Assembly (NCBI GenBank): GCA_025766275.1 | Contig: JAFKAC010000119.1 | Span: 102,060 to 166,059, forward strand | Direction of reading: 5' to 3' | DNA: 64,000 nt | Source: Lactarius indigo | Lineage: Eukaryota; Basidiomycota; Agaricomycetes; Russulales; Russulaceae | In this document: positions 1 through 11,353 of the stretch, piece by piece | Layout: every line of letters begins with the position of its first letter | Numbering within the stretch: the first letter of the stretch is position 1 | Translations under genes and position numbers: made by a program | The notes under the pieces: model-generated | Told to the model about the DNA's origin: nothing | Databases searched by the model: none | The model's input: only the letters and a program-made list of their open reading frames with translations

Positions 1-429
1 ATCTGTTGCGGACATGTTGAACGCACAGCCTATCGGTGGGAAGAAAGGAACGCGATGGAGAGATGACGTTTGGACGCTGAAATATTTGCCTAAGTTTAAG
101 TGGCATATGTTGACGGAACAAGTCGGTGAGTATCGATCATATGACAGATGCGCTGATACTGATTCGATTGACCGCCCCCAGCTCACGAGGCGGCCATGCA
201 CGCTGCTCGGCTGCGCTTGGAGCTCTCACAGTCAAGGTCTGAGCAACGCGAGTATCTGAAGAACGTAGAGCTTGCGCGGGTTCTAGACAAACGGGAAGCG
301 CGTAGCCAGGCGACAGGGAAATACTTTAAGAGAAAAGAGATGAACAAGAGACGTCGCGAGAGAGCACGGACTATGTCGCGGTCCCCACAGCCAGTGCAGC
401 TAGAGAATGTATTAGGCGATGTGTTTTAG
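1..429 (+). CDS. ESF2: ESF2/ABT1-like pre-rRNA processing protein, C-terminal part (5' end outside window)
   Basis: Only the last two exons are present. The reading frame is open from the window edge to 125, a 56-bp intron runs 126-181 (gtgag...cag), and the final exon is 182-429 ending in TAG. The block [12 protein letters not shown] followed by [16 protein letters not shown] is the conserved tail of the Esf2/ABT1 RRM region. It leads into a basic helical segment ([15 protein letters not shown]) and a Lys/Arg-rich C-terminus with RRRERAR. Esf2 is a nucleolar factor of the SSU processome that acts with the helicase Dbp8 in early 18S rRNA maturation; this is family knowledge. The RRM core itself lies before the window. 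The next gene, ARS2, starts 295 bp downstream on the same strand. Confidence 0.85.
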
Positions 430-647
430 ATTTAGAAAACAAAGCCGAGTGGCTGAGGTGTGCTGAGATCGAAGCGGAGTGAATACGAAAGAGCGACACG
501 CGAAGGTCCGGTTCGAGTGGGCGTCGTTCTGCATCGCGAAACTTGGACTGAGCGTCGCAGCAGCGTTCAAAACAACGCCCTTGCGCACTCATTGTTCTCG
601 TCTTCGTGGTTTCTAAGAGGTCTGTTCTTCATCATGCTCGCTCTATC

Positions 648-720
648 TGCGTTCATGTCTCTCATCTATCCTCTTCTTCCTTTCTCTCCTTGTTTCCCTT
701 CTCAACTTCCAGTCTTCTGA
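648..720 (+). promoter_or_regulatory. Pyrimidine-rich leader before ARS2
   Basis: The ~70 bases just before the ARS2 ATG are almost entirely C and T. Such CT tracts are common immediately upstream of start codons in filamentous fungi and usually overlap the transcription start. No TATA box is evident. The rest of 430-647 shows nothing else I can name. Confidence 0.4.
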
Positions 721-724
721 AAAA

Positions 725-3700
725 ATGTCTTGGGCTGCCTCTGCTTATCTTCCTTCTCGTCGTTCGCGCTCTCGCTCTCCTCACAGAGCCCCGTACTCTG
801 TCAGGCCCCCATACCTGGACCATCACGGTCCAGACCCTTACCGGGGCGACTGGGACTCGTGGGACAGGGAAAGGACATATGCAATGGAAAGGGACCGTGC
901 AATGTACGATTATGGTCGCCGGGGTCGAAGTCGTAGTCCAGACGATGGTGCGTAACGCTTTAATTATACTGTAGAACTGTGGGCAGACCCTACTAAACAT
1001 AGGAGTTCGCAAGCGTCGGCGTTCCACATCACCCTACGAACGCGACGCCAGGCCCAGATATGACGAATATGGTAGGCGGGCAGGTTATTGTGTTTCAAAA
1101 AGTGTTCTGGATCTAAAAATGTAACCTAGATTCCAGAGGCCCTGGATACAAGTCACCAAGGCGTTCCTCGTACCACCACCCACCCTCCCGTCGGGCACCT
1201 CCGGACCCGCATACCCTCGACTATCCGGCGTCCCTCAAACAATTCGCTGAGTGGTTCCGGTACTATTACCCGCAAGCTGCTGCGGAAGAAGATAGTTCCG
1301 ATAAGGCTGCTCAGTTGCAAGCTGGTGACGGATCGAAACCCCGAAACGGCATCAAATTACGATGGGAGAAGTACAAGAAATCATTCGCTGCACAGCAGGT
1401 GCGCTGGTTTCTTTTGTTATCCGGTTACGGTAACTGACGTCCTGGGTTTGTTTTAGTTGCAAACAATGTTCGATCACCATCGAAAATCACCTTGGTTCGC
1501 TGAAAAGTACGACCCTTCGGCCCAGAACGCGTACCTACGCAAACGGGTTCGGAAGGAGGGTTGGAGGGGTCGATTGAATACCTTTTTAGAGAATCTTGAT
1601 GCTGGCATGTTTGATCTCCAATCTGGCAGCCTTTACCAGCCCTCTTCTCCTGCGAAGCAGTCAGTAACTCTAAAGAAAGAAGAAAAGGACGAACAGGAAG
1701 CGCTCCCTGACAACGATAGTCTGGCACCCGTCGATGAATCAATGAAGGTTGATGAGGATGTTGTTGTGGAGGTTGAGGACGACGGCGACAAGCTTGATGC
1801 GAACGGCAAAGGCGTTGAGAATGGAAAAAGGGATAATCGCGACAGGGGTGAAGAGGTTTCTGTGGCCCCGGAGGGTCATCAGGTTATGATTCGCACAATT
1901 CCGCCGGACATTGGGCGTGTGAAACTCGAAACGGTCGGCATATGCATCCTCTACTAGCTCGTGAACCATGTCTTACCAAGTTGCGACAGGCTCTTGACAC
2001 TATCCCTGGCTTCATCTACCTCGCTTTGGGAGATCCTCTTCAGAAGCGCAATTTTTACCGTGCAGGCTGGCTAAAGTACCACGATGATGCCGATATCAAT
2101 GTTGTCATGTCAGAGCTGAGTGAACGAAAGGCGAGTCCGTTGTGTGCCTCCCTAATGACGTGATTCTCATCTCGTTTCATGCATAGATTGATGGCTTCAA
2201 ACTTCATGTCCTACACAACAAACAGCCTTTCAAAAACCGCATTCGCTATGCACCGGAAGTGGCAAGTCGCCCAGACATCCTCGAGAAAGATTTGGAAAGG
2301 GCACGGCTTTTACTTGTCCGCCTCGAGGCAGAGTACCATGCTCTTCGAAGGATTCGCATCCTGTCTCGTGAGGAAATTGCTACTCTTCCGGAAGGTCCGT
2401 TGCAAGAGGACATTGTGACATTGGCTGAGGGCGAGGAGGATCGCGATGATCCCGAGCTTCCCAAAAGCGTACTTCCGGCGATTGAGCAACGCATCGAGAA
2501 AGTTTATGCGGAGGCAGCGCAAGATGGTCTTGATGAAGACGATCTGAAAATTCGCAAGGTAAGACTGTCGCGCATTTTGCGTGCGCCACCAGCCACTGAG
2601 TCAACGAGCAAAGACCACTATGTCACTCGATTTAGTGTTAGCGGCGCTGCGCAACGCCTTCCACACATGCTACTACTGTGCTGTGACCACCGACCATCAG
2701 GAGGAGCTGCAGCGCAAGTGTATACAGCATCTGAGGAAACCGTTACCAAAAGCCATCTACGATGAGTATAAAGCCAAAATGGCAGAGAATTCTGTAAAAA
2801 TCAAGGAAGAACCCGCCATGCAGGAGGACGGTGATCTGAAGTTTAAGGAGGAACACTCCCCTGAAGATCGTGGTCGAGACACGGCTACCAAAGAGGATGA
2901 TTCGCGCGAATGGAAGAAGAGTGGTACGTTTCCCCAACTTTCTGATTGTCACTACCCTTAGACCGAGAGCAGAGGATCGCTGGATCGAGTGGCTGGATTC
3001 TAAACTCGCCTTACTACTTGACCGGGATTCCGTCGACCCTCGTGCCTATGGGGGGAAGGCTTATGACGAGTGAGCTATTTCACGGCATGCTTTACCCTGT
3101 GATTCCAACCCTATGCCCAGGGAATTAGCCAAGGTCACCGAGCCTTTCATAAAGCAGGAAGATGAAGGCAAATTTCGCTGCAAGACTTGTCAGAAGCTCT
3201 TCAAGGCGACATCTTTTGTGGAAAAACACATTGCAAACAAGCACCCGGAGCTTGTGAAGCCACTTGATGATGTCAGTGCCTTAAGGATCCGATTACTGTT
3301 TTTTACTGATGTATTTCTCCAGCTGCCGTACTTCAATAATTTCGCTCTCGATCCTCATCACATCCAACCATACAGTCATCTACCCCAGACTGGAGGTGTT
3401 GGTCAACAAGCGCCGCCTCAGGCCTTCGGTCTACCCGGACCACCTCCGATTCCACCTGCCGACTACATGCGGGGGGCTAATGGGGGTGTTTTCTATCCTA
3501 CACCGTACCCGCCGGGGGGGTTTCCGCCTCCCATGAACATTCCTCAGCATTGGGACCCTTACGCTTACGCGCATGTGCCGAATATATCACTCGCGCCGCG
3601 CCGCGACGATGGTACCTCTGCGCGTCGACTAAGTGAGCGTATCAGCGGATATGCAGAGTATCCAACAGAGTCGCCAACGACGATACCGGCTTCTGCGGGG

Positions 3701-3919
3701 CTACCAGCCAAACCTCCTGTCAGTATGGATCAACCGTTGAGTGACGAACCTCGCATCCGCAGGGCGCCCATCAATCGTAGGAACACGCGCAGTGGTGAGC
3801 CCGGGGGACCTCCTCCCCCTCCCCCACCGGATGCGAAAGAGGACCCGCGGGCCGCAAAGAAAGTTAGCTATCATGACATGGACTTGGTAGCTGAGGGTGA
3901 TGTCGAGCTGCAGTACTGA
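725..3919 (+). CDS. ARS2: ARS2/SERRATE-like zinc-finger protein
   Basis: Ten exons give 904 residues: 725-947, 1003-1071, 1130-1398, 1457-1933, 1981-2130, 2187-2558, 2614-2923, 2973-3069, 3121-3271, 3323-3919. The order matches ARS2: an Arg/Ser-rich N-terminus, a SERRATE-type segment (FAEWFRYYYPQ), a central block (IPGFIYLALGDPLQKRNF, then IDGFKLHVLHN), the FHTCYYCAVTTDHQEEL block, and WIEWLDSKLA. A C2H2 finger follows near residues 676-700 (CKTCQKLF...KHIANKH), then a Pro/Gly-rich tail containing YFNNFALDP. ARS2 links the nuclear cap-binding complex to RNA processing and degradation machinery. The intron 2131-2186 starts with GC rather than GT; the flanking block fixes that junction. Intron 1934-1980 is only 47 bp. 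The start is the first ATG after the CT tract. Confidence 0.93.
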
Positions 3920-6558
3920 ACGTGTCGGTATGCTTTACCTCGTTATACAAAGCAGACCACCTTCATCGATTTGGCTCCCCGCCCAATTCCCGTCTCTTTG
4001 CGATCCGTCGTCTGGTTCGCTTGGTTTTCTTTGCACTTCGCCACTCTTTACATACATTGTTATTCGTAACACAGTGTCTTTCTTACTCACAACCACGACT
4101 CCATCCTCCACTCCCCTGTGTATTAAGCGCCCAGTAATCCTGGCACTTGACGGCGACGTACAGTAAGGGTTTACCAGAATCTCGTTAATCTGTCCACCTG
4201 TGATATACTAGCGCGTAGAATTCAAGACTTCGAGTGTAGTTCCGTGAATGAAACATGTGAGGCTGAATTTACGGCGAGCTTTGAGTTTCAGTAGATCTCG
4301 GGGATCTTGAGCTCGAACTCGAACTGGTTGAGTGCACAAGGGGACGCACCGGCTAACATACGAAGACACCGCCCGCCAATCCCAAAGAGGGCATCCCCTC
4401 GAGGATAAAATTAAGAAAAACGCGGCGTGAACGCACTGACAGAAACATCGCGCATAGTCAACACTTACCTAGGAAACATAAACTAGTAAATCAACCCCTA
4501 CTCTGGCATGAACCAGCGCCCATGGCCTCAAGGAACCCCGACAGGAGATCAATGATGAAAGCGTTACGGACAAGGACTTCATAAACTCGGTCACAAACAC
4601 ATGGAAAGGACCCTGACAAAAAACGCTGTGAACTGAACTGGTGGGTAGGAATAGTTGCGGGATTACAGAACGACCCTGGAAATGGAGCACCACACTATTC
4701 CACTATTGGGGCGTGCGTAAAAGTATTTATATCCTTCATTTGCCTCGCAGCCCACACCAGTACATTGGGTAGAGTTGTTGGGTTACTAGTACAGTATATC
4801 CTGCTCTAACACATCCCCTTTCCAAAAAAACAAAGTCTCAGCGGTACTACTGTAATCGTGTCAGTTTTGTGAATGGGCTTTTTCCCATGCCCTCCCCCGG
4901 CACACATTGTCACGGCGACAAATGTCAACAGTACATTCCCTCTCCGATGTGAAGGGGGGACAATGTCTCTTAAAGTTAGGTTTACAATTAGCGATATGAA
5001 ATGCCGATATGGAATGAAATCAATGCGCCCGGTGTGCGGCCAACAAGTTTGGCTCGACTGCTCGCACGAAACCGGCCCAACTATGCGTGGAACGTAGACT
5101 GCGCCGTGTCCGTGCCCTCTTTACGTTCACTCCGACAGCATATTTCATCCAACAGTCCTGGAAGGGTTCGATCATATCACATATGCAATGAGATACTGTA
5201 ATGTCCGAGAAGACAAACGTGAACTCGCAAAGTGCCGGATGAAGTCATCGTGCAAACCTTGAGGCAGTATTTGAGGTACTCCGAGGTGCAACCTATCACG
5301 CACGGCGCAGCGGGAGAACTCAAAATGGTATGCAGGCTTGGTCAATGAAAGTGACTTCCGTGTCCATCGGGGAGTGGGCATTGAGGGTCCATTGGGTGCT
5401 GCTATCCGGAAAATCGTTCGGTGGAAGTGGCCGAGGCGTCGTGTCGGTGTAAAGATGAGAACAGGCTGGGAACGGCTCTGAGCGTCCAAGGGGCTGCCTG
5501 GTTCCTTTAGACACACAGAGTTTCCTCTGCCCCCTTGTTAATGCCATGGCTTTACCACCCTACGTAGCAAAGGGCGTAGGGCATTCATGATAGAACCCTC
5601 GAAGGTTGTTAGAGGGGTCGGCCCCCTTTCGAGGTGTGCGCGAAAACCTATTTACGGTTTTGAAGCACCGACTGGAATGGGTGAAGATGGGAAGAGTGTC
5701 TTCCGCGGCGAGGATGACACGCCGACATGTGGCGTGAACTTGGACTTGGGCGCAAGAGTTCTTCATTCACTCGGGCAGTACAGCGAAGAAATTGAAGCTG
5801 AATGATACCCATCCTCTTCACGTCCGGTTTCAGTGCGGCGTCGTACAAGGCCGAACTTGGGCCGAGCTTTTTCAGTTGTTGCCTAGGGGTTTGCCAAGTG
5901 CAGTGACCGTTGTGGGGTGCGCAAATACCCTTGTTCATGATGCGTCTCGATAGCACCACGTCGTAATAGGTATGCCACTGCAAATACCACTGACAGTGGT
6001 CGCTGTTATGACGAGGTTTGACTGGTCGTGCCAGTGGGAACTTTGGCGGAGTACATTTGGACCTATGTGCCGTGAACCTATCAGGATGACCAAAATATTA
6101 GAGTATCTATGTGATTTGATTCCGCGGACATACTGTATCACCGCCTCGGCACTCCAAGAGACACTCGGACTCAGATATAAACATGAGGGTCACACTCGGA
6201 CTCCGATGATAGAAGAGTCTTCGAGAGGAGCAGTTGGGCAAGGGGCAAGCAGATGGTGACCTGAGTGAGCCTGAGAGATCTGTGAGATTGATAAGGACCA
6301 AGTAACGGCCCGTGGATCCACGAGCGCAGTTCCGGTCTGGTGGCAACCGTCCACTGGTTCCGTTCAGTTCTCGTTCTCAGTTCTTGGGGCCCATCGCCGT
6401 GACTCACGGGCAGGGCCTATATCGACCTTCGCTGACAGGGGAACCTTTCAATTTGGCTCGATATAGCCACCTTACTATCGCTAGGGTTCCCCTCGTACCG
6501 TTTCAATCCCGGCGGGTTTGTCCAGCAACCACAGTATCTCTTCAGCCGTCACCTTTCC
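3920..6558. other. Long intergenic region with no supported gene
   Basis: These 2.6 kb separate ARS2 from SSK1. Open frames here are short, cover both strands and match no family I recognise. I saw no tRNA, no clear transposon ends and no tandem repeat. The last ~250 bases before 6559 become CT-rich and probably hold the SSK1 promoter and leader. It is unusually long for this otherwise compact window, so a non-coding transcript or decayed mobile element is possible but not shown. Confidence 0.4.
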
Positions 6559-9500
6559 ATGTCTACCGCCCCACGACTCCCCACTGTACGTCTGCCGACA
6601 GCAATCGCTGGTGCTGGTAGCGAACCTTCCCTCCAAGATTCTCTCGTCCTTGAGCTTCCTCACTCTGGTAAATTCGGTTTCGCGTGGCCCACGGACACCG
6701 GACCCGCCCCGTCTCTTCCATCCTTGGCCGATCGTCACGCCTCCCTCAGTTCATCGGATGCAGACTCCGTCCCCTCCGAGCATGAACCAGAATCAGAAGT
6801 GAATACGGGATTTGAGAGGTTCAAGACCAGGCGATGGAGCACCGGAGCCGGAAGGAAGGGGCATGGGGAGGAATCGGAGGAATCTGACTTCACTACACCC
6901 ACCAACCGACTCAACCTGGAGCACAATCCATTAGACCACGCTTCTCCTCCCCTCCATCGACTATCGCGCGCTTTCTCTGTGCCGTTACCGTCCCAAATTG
7001 GACATCTGAAGAACCCTAAGCGATCGCCACTACCATCATCGCCTGGCTCCACTACCCCCTCTGTACAGCCAGCCCCCGACATAGTACATTTCCACGAATT
7101 ATCGCTGGAACTAGCGGATTCGGTTCAGATGGTCATACAGACTCTTCTCCGGTTGTCACCTCCGCAGATCTTTGACCCTGCGAAGGAGCAGTTCTCCGCC
7201 TGTGCTTTACCTATCCCTACCCCTTCCGTTTCGGCATTATTCACTGTCATGAAGAGTCTTAATTTCATGTCCGCCAATATGGTTGCTTTCAGTACACCCC
7301 TTTCCTCGCCCTCGTGCGACCCGCTTCATAGAACTGACAATGGGAATTCTTGTAATCCCACAATTCCGAACGCACCTTTCCAAGCACCCCAAACCCAGGT
7401 GCACGACTTTGATATTGGTGAAACCTTACAAAGTGTTGGTGATGCCCTCAGCGGCATGGCCGCCGACGTCTCAGTTGACCTTGTTCTATTCCACGGGGAC
7501 GTTGGGATGAAACATATCGCGGTGAGGGGCGATGAGATCGGGATCTCTTATACGTTGTCACACGTTAGTTAAAACTCCTGAAACTTACCTTCTGTCCTCA
7601 TTCTCCATGCAGATTGTCCGTCAAATCCTCGCGACGGCTCACTTCGGTGACTCTGTCCAAATTGGTCTCTACTTAGTTGCCCCGGTTGTTGGATCTCCGG
7701 AGTCAGGGGACTCTTCTGTCCTCGAGATTCCACTGGATGCTACAGAGCCTACCGACACCACCTCCCCGCCTGATCCAGATCTGCCGTTGCGGTGTACCTT
7801 CCAGATCACACACACGTTCGTGCAACATATTGCAGGGACTTCCCAGTCCCCTGGTACCTCCACGCGCATGAAACCGTCCGTAGATTCACCCATTCTCCGC
7901 CGACTTGTACACCATACCAAAGCCTCGTTTACATGTGAGCTAACGGATGCAGCGTTCGCCTGCAAGCTGTCCTTGACCCTTGAACGTGGTTCCCCTTCTG
8001 TCGTCAACCCTGCCATCATTCTATCCGATAACGATCCAATTCTTCAGGCGTTTCCAGACTTCAAATTATCCGGCGAACCCACTTTGGAAGATCTTTCCCA
8101 GTTTGTAGGCACTTTGAAGGGGAAAAAAGTTTCGTTGTATGCAAACGCAAGCGGGATCTTTGCACAGCACCTTACGAGCTACTTGGCCTCGTGGGGGCTC
8201 GACGTTAGCCATGCCTCATCTGACTCAGACGCCGAAGGCTCTCCTATTCGAGAGGTTGCAACACCCCCTTCCGTTGAGTACCCTCTCACACTGGGTGAAA
8301 ATTTCAATGGTGGACCCATGCTCCAGACACTCCCCGAGCAGGACTCACCACAGCCGGTTCCTCTCACTGCTAAGGCACAGAATCAGTCCCCGTCATTTAT
8401 TTTGATCGACGATGATATTTCGGTGCTTCGGGAGCGCCTCCGAAAGTTGCGGGCCGAGTTATCGCAACCATTTCAGCTTTCACGCAAGCGGCCAAACCTC
8501 GCCGCGAACCACCGGCCACGGTCTTCTCCACAGGTCACTCGTGCTATTGGACACTCTACTCCCACACTGTCGGCGAGAGGTGCCCCTGTCATCCTTCACT
8601 TTACTAGTCTAGCCAACTTCAAGCTTGTAAAGGGAGTCCTGCAGTCTGTGCTCGGACCAAGCACCGGTGCCCCTAACCGCCTGCCTGAAGTCATTGTCAT
8701 CCCCAAACCAGCCGGTCCGCGCCGTGTACTTACAGCACTACATACGGCCGCTACCAAGCCGATAGTGGATCCCTTCTTTTCTCCGATAGCGACATCGCCG
8801 ATAAGCCCTGGGTTGTATCCTACAGCTTCTTACTTCCCTCAAAATTCCAGCCCCAAGTCGCCAATGACCCGGCCGTCCAGCAGCCCACGTGGTTTCTCAC
8901 ACCAGTCATTGCGTTCTCCAAGGGCTACTGTTGAATTGTCCGACACCTCCGGCCTACCGCCATCTCCGCTCGGATTGTCCGAGGGGATGGACTACTTTTC
9001 CGAGGCTGCAGAAAAACTTGGTTCATCACCGTCCTCCGGACTGGTAATACAAAGTCCAAATGGGCAACCTGCAGGTATTTTCTTCCACCCACCGCGCTCT
9101 CGCATCTCCCGGCCAAGTTCGCAGAGTGTGAGTGTTGAGAATGGTCTAGTCTATTCACGGGGCAACCGAAGACATTCTGATTCGGCCGAGCGGACGCGCC
9201 AGGCTGGCGGTGTCACCTTCCTGAGTCTTCCCGGTCCGATGCAGCAGAGACGTCGTAGCCCACCACATGTCCCCCTTGATTCCGTCCGTTCGGGTGCATC
9301 TACCCCCCTAAATGCAGGCCCTGGCGGGGAGGCGCCTGTAATATCTTCAACGGGTCGCACCGGAACTTCTTCCAGCGTGCGTCAGGCGGCAAAAAGGGCC
9401 AGCACAGTCGAGGCCTTGCGCAAGACAACTTCGCCACCACCACCCCCACCACGACCGTCATCCACCAGTGCAATAGTACCATCAACAAGGCGGGCCTCGG

Positions 9501-10579
9501 GGACGCGTCGCTCACATTTCGAGAATGCTTCGTCTTCCCCTATGAGGAAAGTGAAGGCGTCAGAGCCAAGCATTGTCCCACCGATTAGCGTTCTCATCGT
9601 CGAAGGTCGGTGATCACTCCGCATTTCGGCGATTAAGACTGAGGGTCTCGCAGACAACCCGATCAATCAGACGCTTCTTTCTACTTTCATGAGAAAGAAG
9701 AAGATAAAGTACGATGTGGCCAAGAACGGTGAGGAGGCTGTAGAAAAATGGAGGAGCGGGAGATTCCATCTTATCTTGGTAGGTTCGGCCCTGCACCCGA
9801 ATCGCACTTTCTCACGGATGAACTCACTTTGTTAGATGGATATTCAAATGCCTGTCATGGACGGCATCTCCGCGACCAAGGAGATCCGTCGATTGGAGAA
9901 GCTGAATAACTCGCAGGGCTACCCAGGAACTCCTCAGACGGAAGGTCAGCGCACTCCGTCGGACGTTTCGAATGATTCTCGCATGTCGTCGACCCCCTTT
10001 CGTTCTTCTGTCATCATTGTCGCCTTGACCGCGTCATCATTACAATCTGACAGGGTCGCAGCGCTCGCGGCTGGTTGCAACGATTTTCTGACAAAGCCCG
10101 TATCCCTGGACTGGCTCAACAGCAAAATCATTGAATGGGGTTCTATCAAGGCGCTGCAGATGTTTGCGGATAACAGGCCAGACTTTATAAAGTCGGTGTC
10201 TGCTGGCCAGACCGTGCAGGCCCAGAACATTGCGCGCAGGCTGCATATGCCCGAAGGGAGGGTCTCTCCCTCTCCAAGTCGGCCCCTGTCACAACCAGCG
10301 GTCCCCGGAACGTTTTCTACGACAGGACCTGCGTCATCACCGTCTAGTTCGGATGACCAGACGCCGACTGGCAGGTCTACTACACCCTCAGTCGTGTCCA
10401 GGTCACTCTGTCCTATTCAGGAGTCTTCTATCGGAACGTCGGAGTGGAACATCAGTTAGTCGCGTTTTCACAGTTCACGCATTTCATAAACGACCGATCA
10501 TCTTTTGTTCATTTCAGCGCCTGCGAAAGCAAAAGGTGATGATTTCCGTCATCACACTTCCATTTCTCTTTTCGACTGA
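6559..10579 (+). CDS. SSK1: Ssk1/Mcs4-type response regulator of the stress MAPK pathway
   Basis: Exons 6559-7563, 7613-9605, 9654-9778 and 9836 onward. The C-terminal receiver domain (about residues 990-1140) is intact: VLIVEDNPINQ with the acidic pair, LILMDIQMPVMDG with phospho-acceptor Asp near 1043, VALTAS, and FLTKPVS with the conserved Lys. Ssk1 receives phosphate from the Sln1-Ypd1 relay and controls the Ssk2-type MAPKKK of the HOG/Sty1 pathway. The long N-terminus is mostly low-complexity Ser/Pro, but around residues 320-350 (VRGDEIGISYTLSH, then IVRQILATAH) it resembles a histidine-kinase ATPase N-box without its catalytic residues. Residues 505-690 look like a decayed receiver. The frame can stop at TAG 10457-10459 (1248 aa), or splice 10455-10517 and end at TGA 10577-10579 (1267 aa). 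The second form follows good splice motifs and is the one given. Confidence 0.9.
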
Positions 10580-11353
10580 TAGGAAGTGGATAGGGCCCGT
10601 AATATCTGTGGACACGTTACGTCCCACCGGCGCCACCGGTAAAGTTTTGTCATACTGTGAAATTTTGAAACTGGGCTCACACGGACCGGTCCCTGTGATG
10701 TTACAGAATTCACTTCAGACTCAGCTGGACCGCCTGGTGGGGAGGGCGTATCACGACGGTCCGAGGATGAAGTATATCCAAACGAATTAGCTGAACAATG
10801 ATGGTATTGGGCGATCTTCAGAATGGTATCATCCTGGTTTTCGCTGTGGTATCTGGAGGTCGCCGGGTTTGTTTGGGAGAGGGATAGTTAACTGGGCATA
10901 TACAGCGTATATATATTGTTGGGATTACGGATTGGATTACGTTTTTGTGTTTTGTGTTTGTGTCACCGTTGTGACCGACTTCGGTGGTCGCTGTATGCTA
11001 GCGGATCTCTTGTCGAACGAAAACGAAAGCTCAGCGCGGGTTGGGTCCACCAGGGACGGCCAATCGGTTACCACAAGAGGCGCGCCCGATAACCGCAGTC
11101 GTATATCACCTGCATGCCATAAGGGGCGAGGCGATGCAGCACGTTGAGACCACGCTGAGTTGGAGCGCCGTATGCAGCATGACTGTATGTTTTTTTCTAT
11201 AAAAGAGCGGAGGTCAACTTTTATTTCAAAGTCAGCGGAAAGTGTGTGAGAGTCCCCTCTTCTACCTCGCCTTGCCCCCGCTTTCTCTTGCCCCCCCCCC
11301 TGCCCCTGCCCTTCCTTTATAAGTCCTGGCCTCACTCACTCTGTGCAACAGCG
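10580..11353 (+). promoter_or_regulatory. Promoter region of the JmjC gene with a TATA-like element
   Basis: A TATAAAA motif at about 11199-11205 lies ~150 bp before the ATG at 11354. It is followed by a CT/C-rich stretch (about 11259-11330) with a run of C residues. The TATA-like spacing fits a fungal core promoter, but function is inferred. Nothing coding is supported in the rest of this gap. Confidence 0.4.

Noticed and set aside
445..540. tRNA-like stretch: gccgagtggctgagg resembles an A box and ggttcgagt a B box
   Set aside because: The T-arm does not pair (position after the loop is G, not C), there is no matching acceptor stem and no clear anticodon arm.
6312..6620. Possible upstream exon of SSK1
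   Set aside because: The frame has no family match and the ATG at 6559 opens a continuous long frame; more likely a 5' leader.
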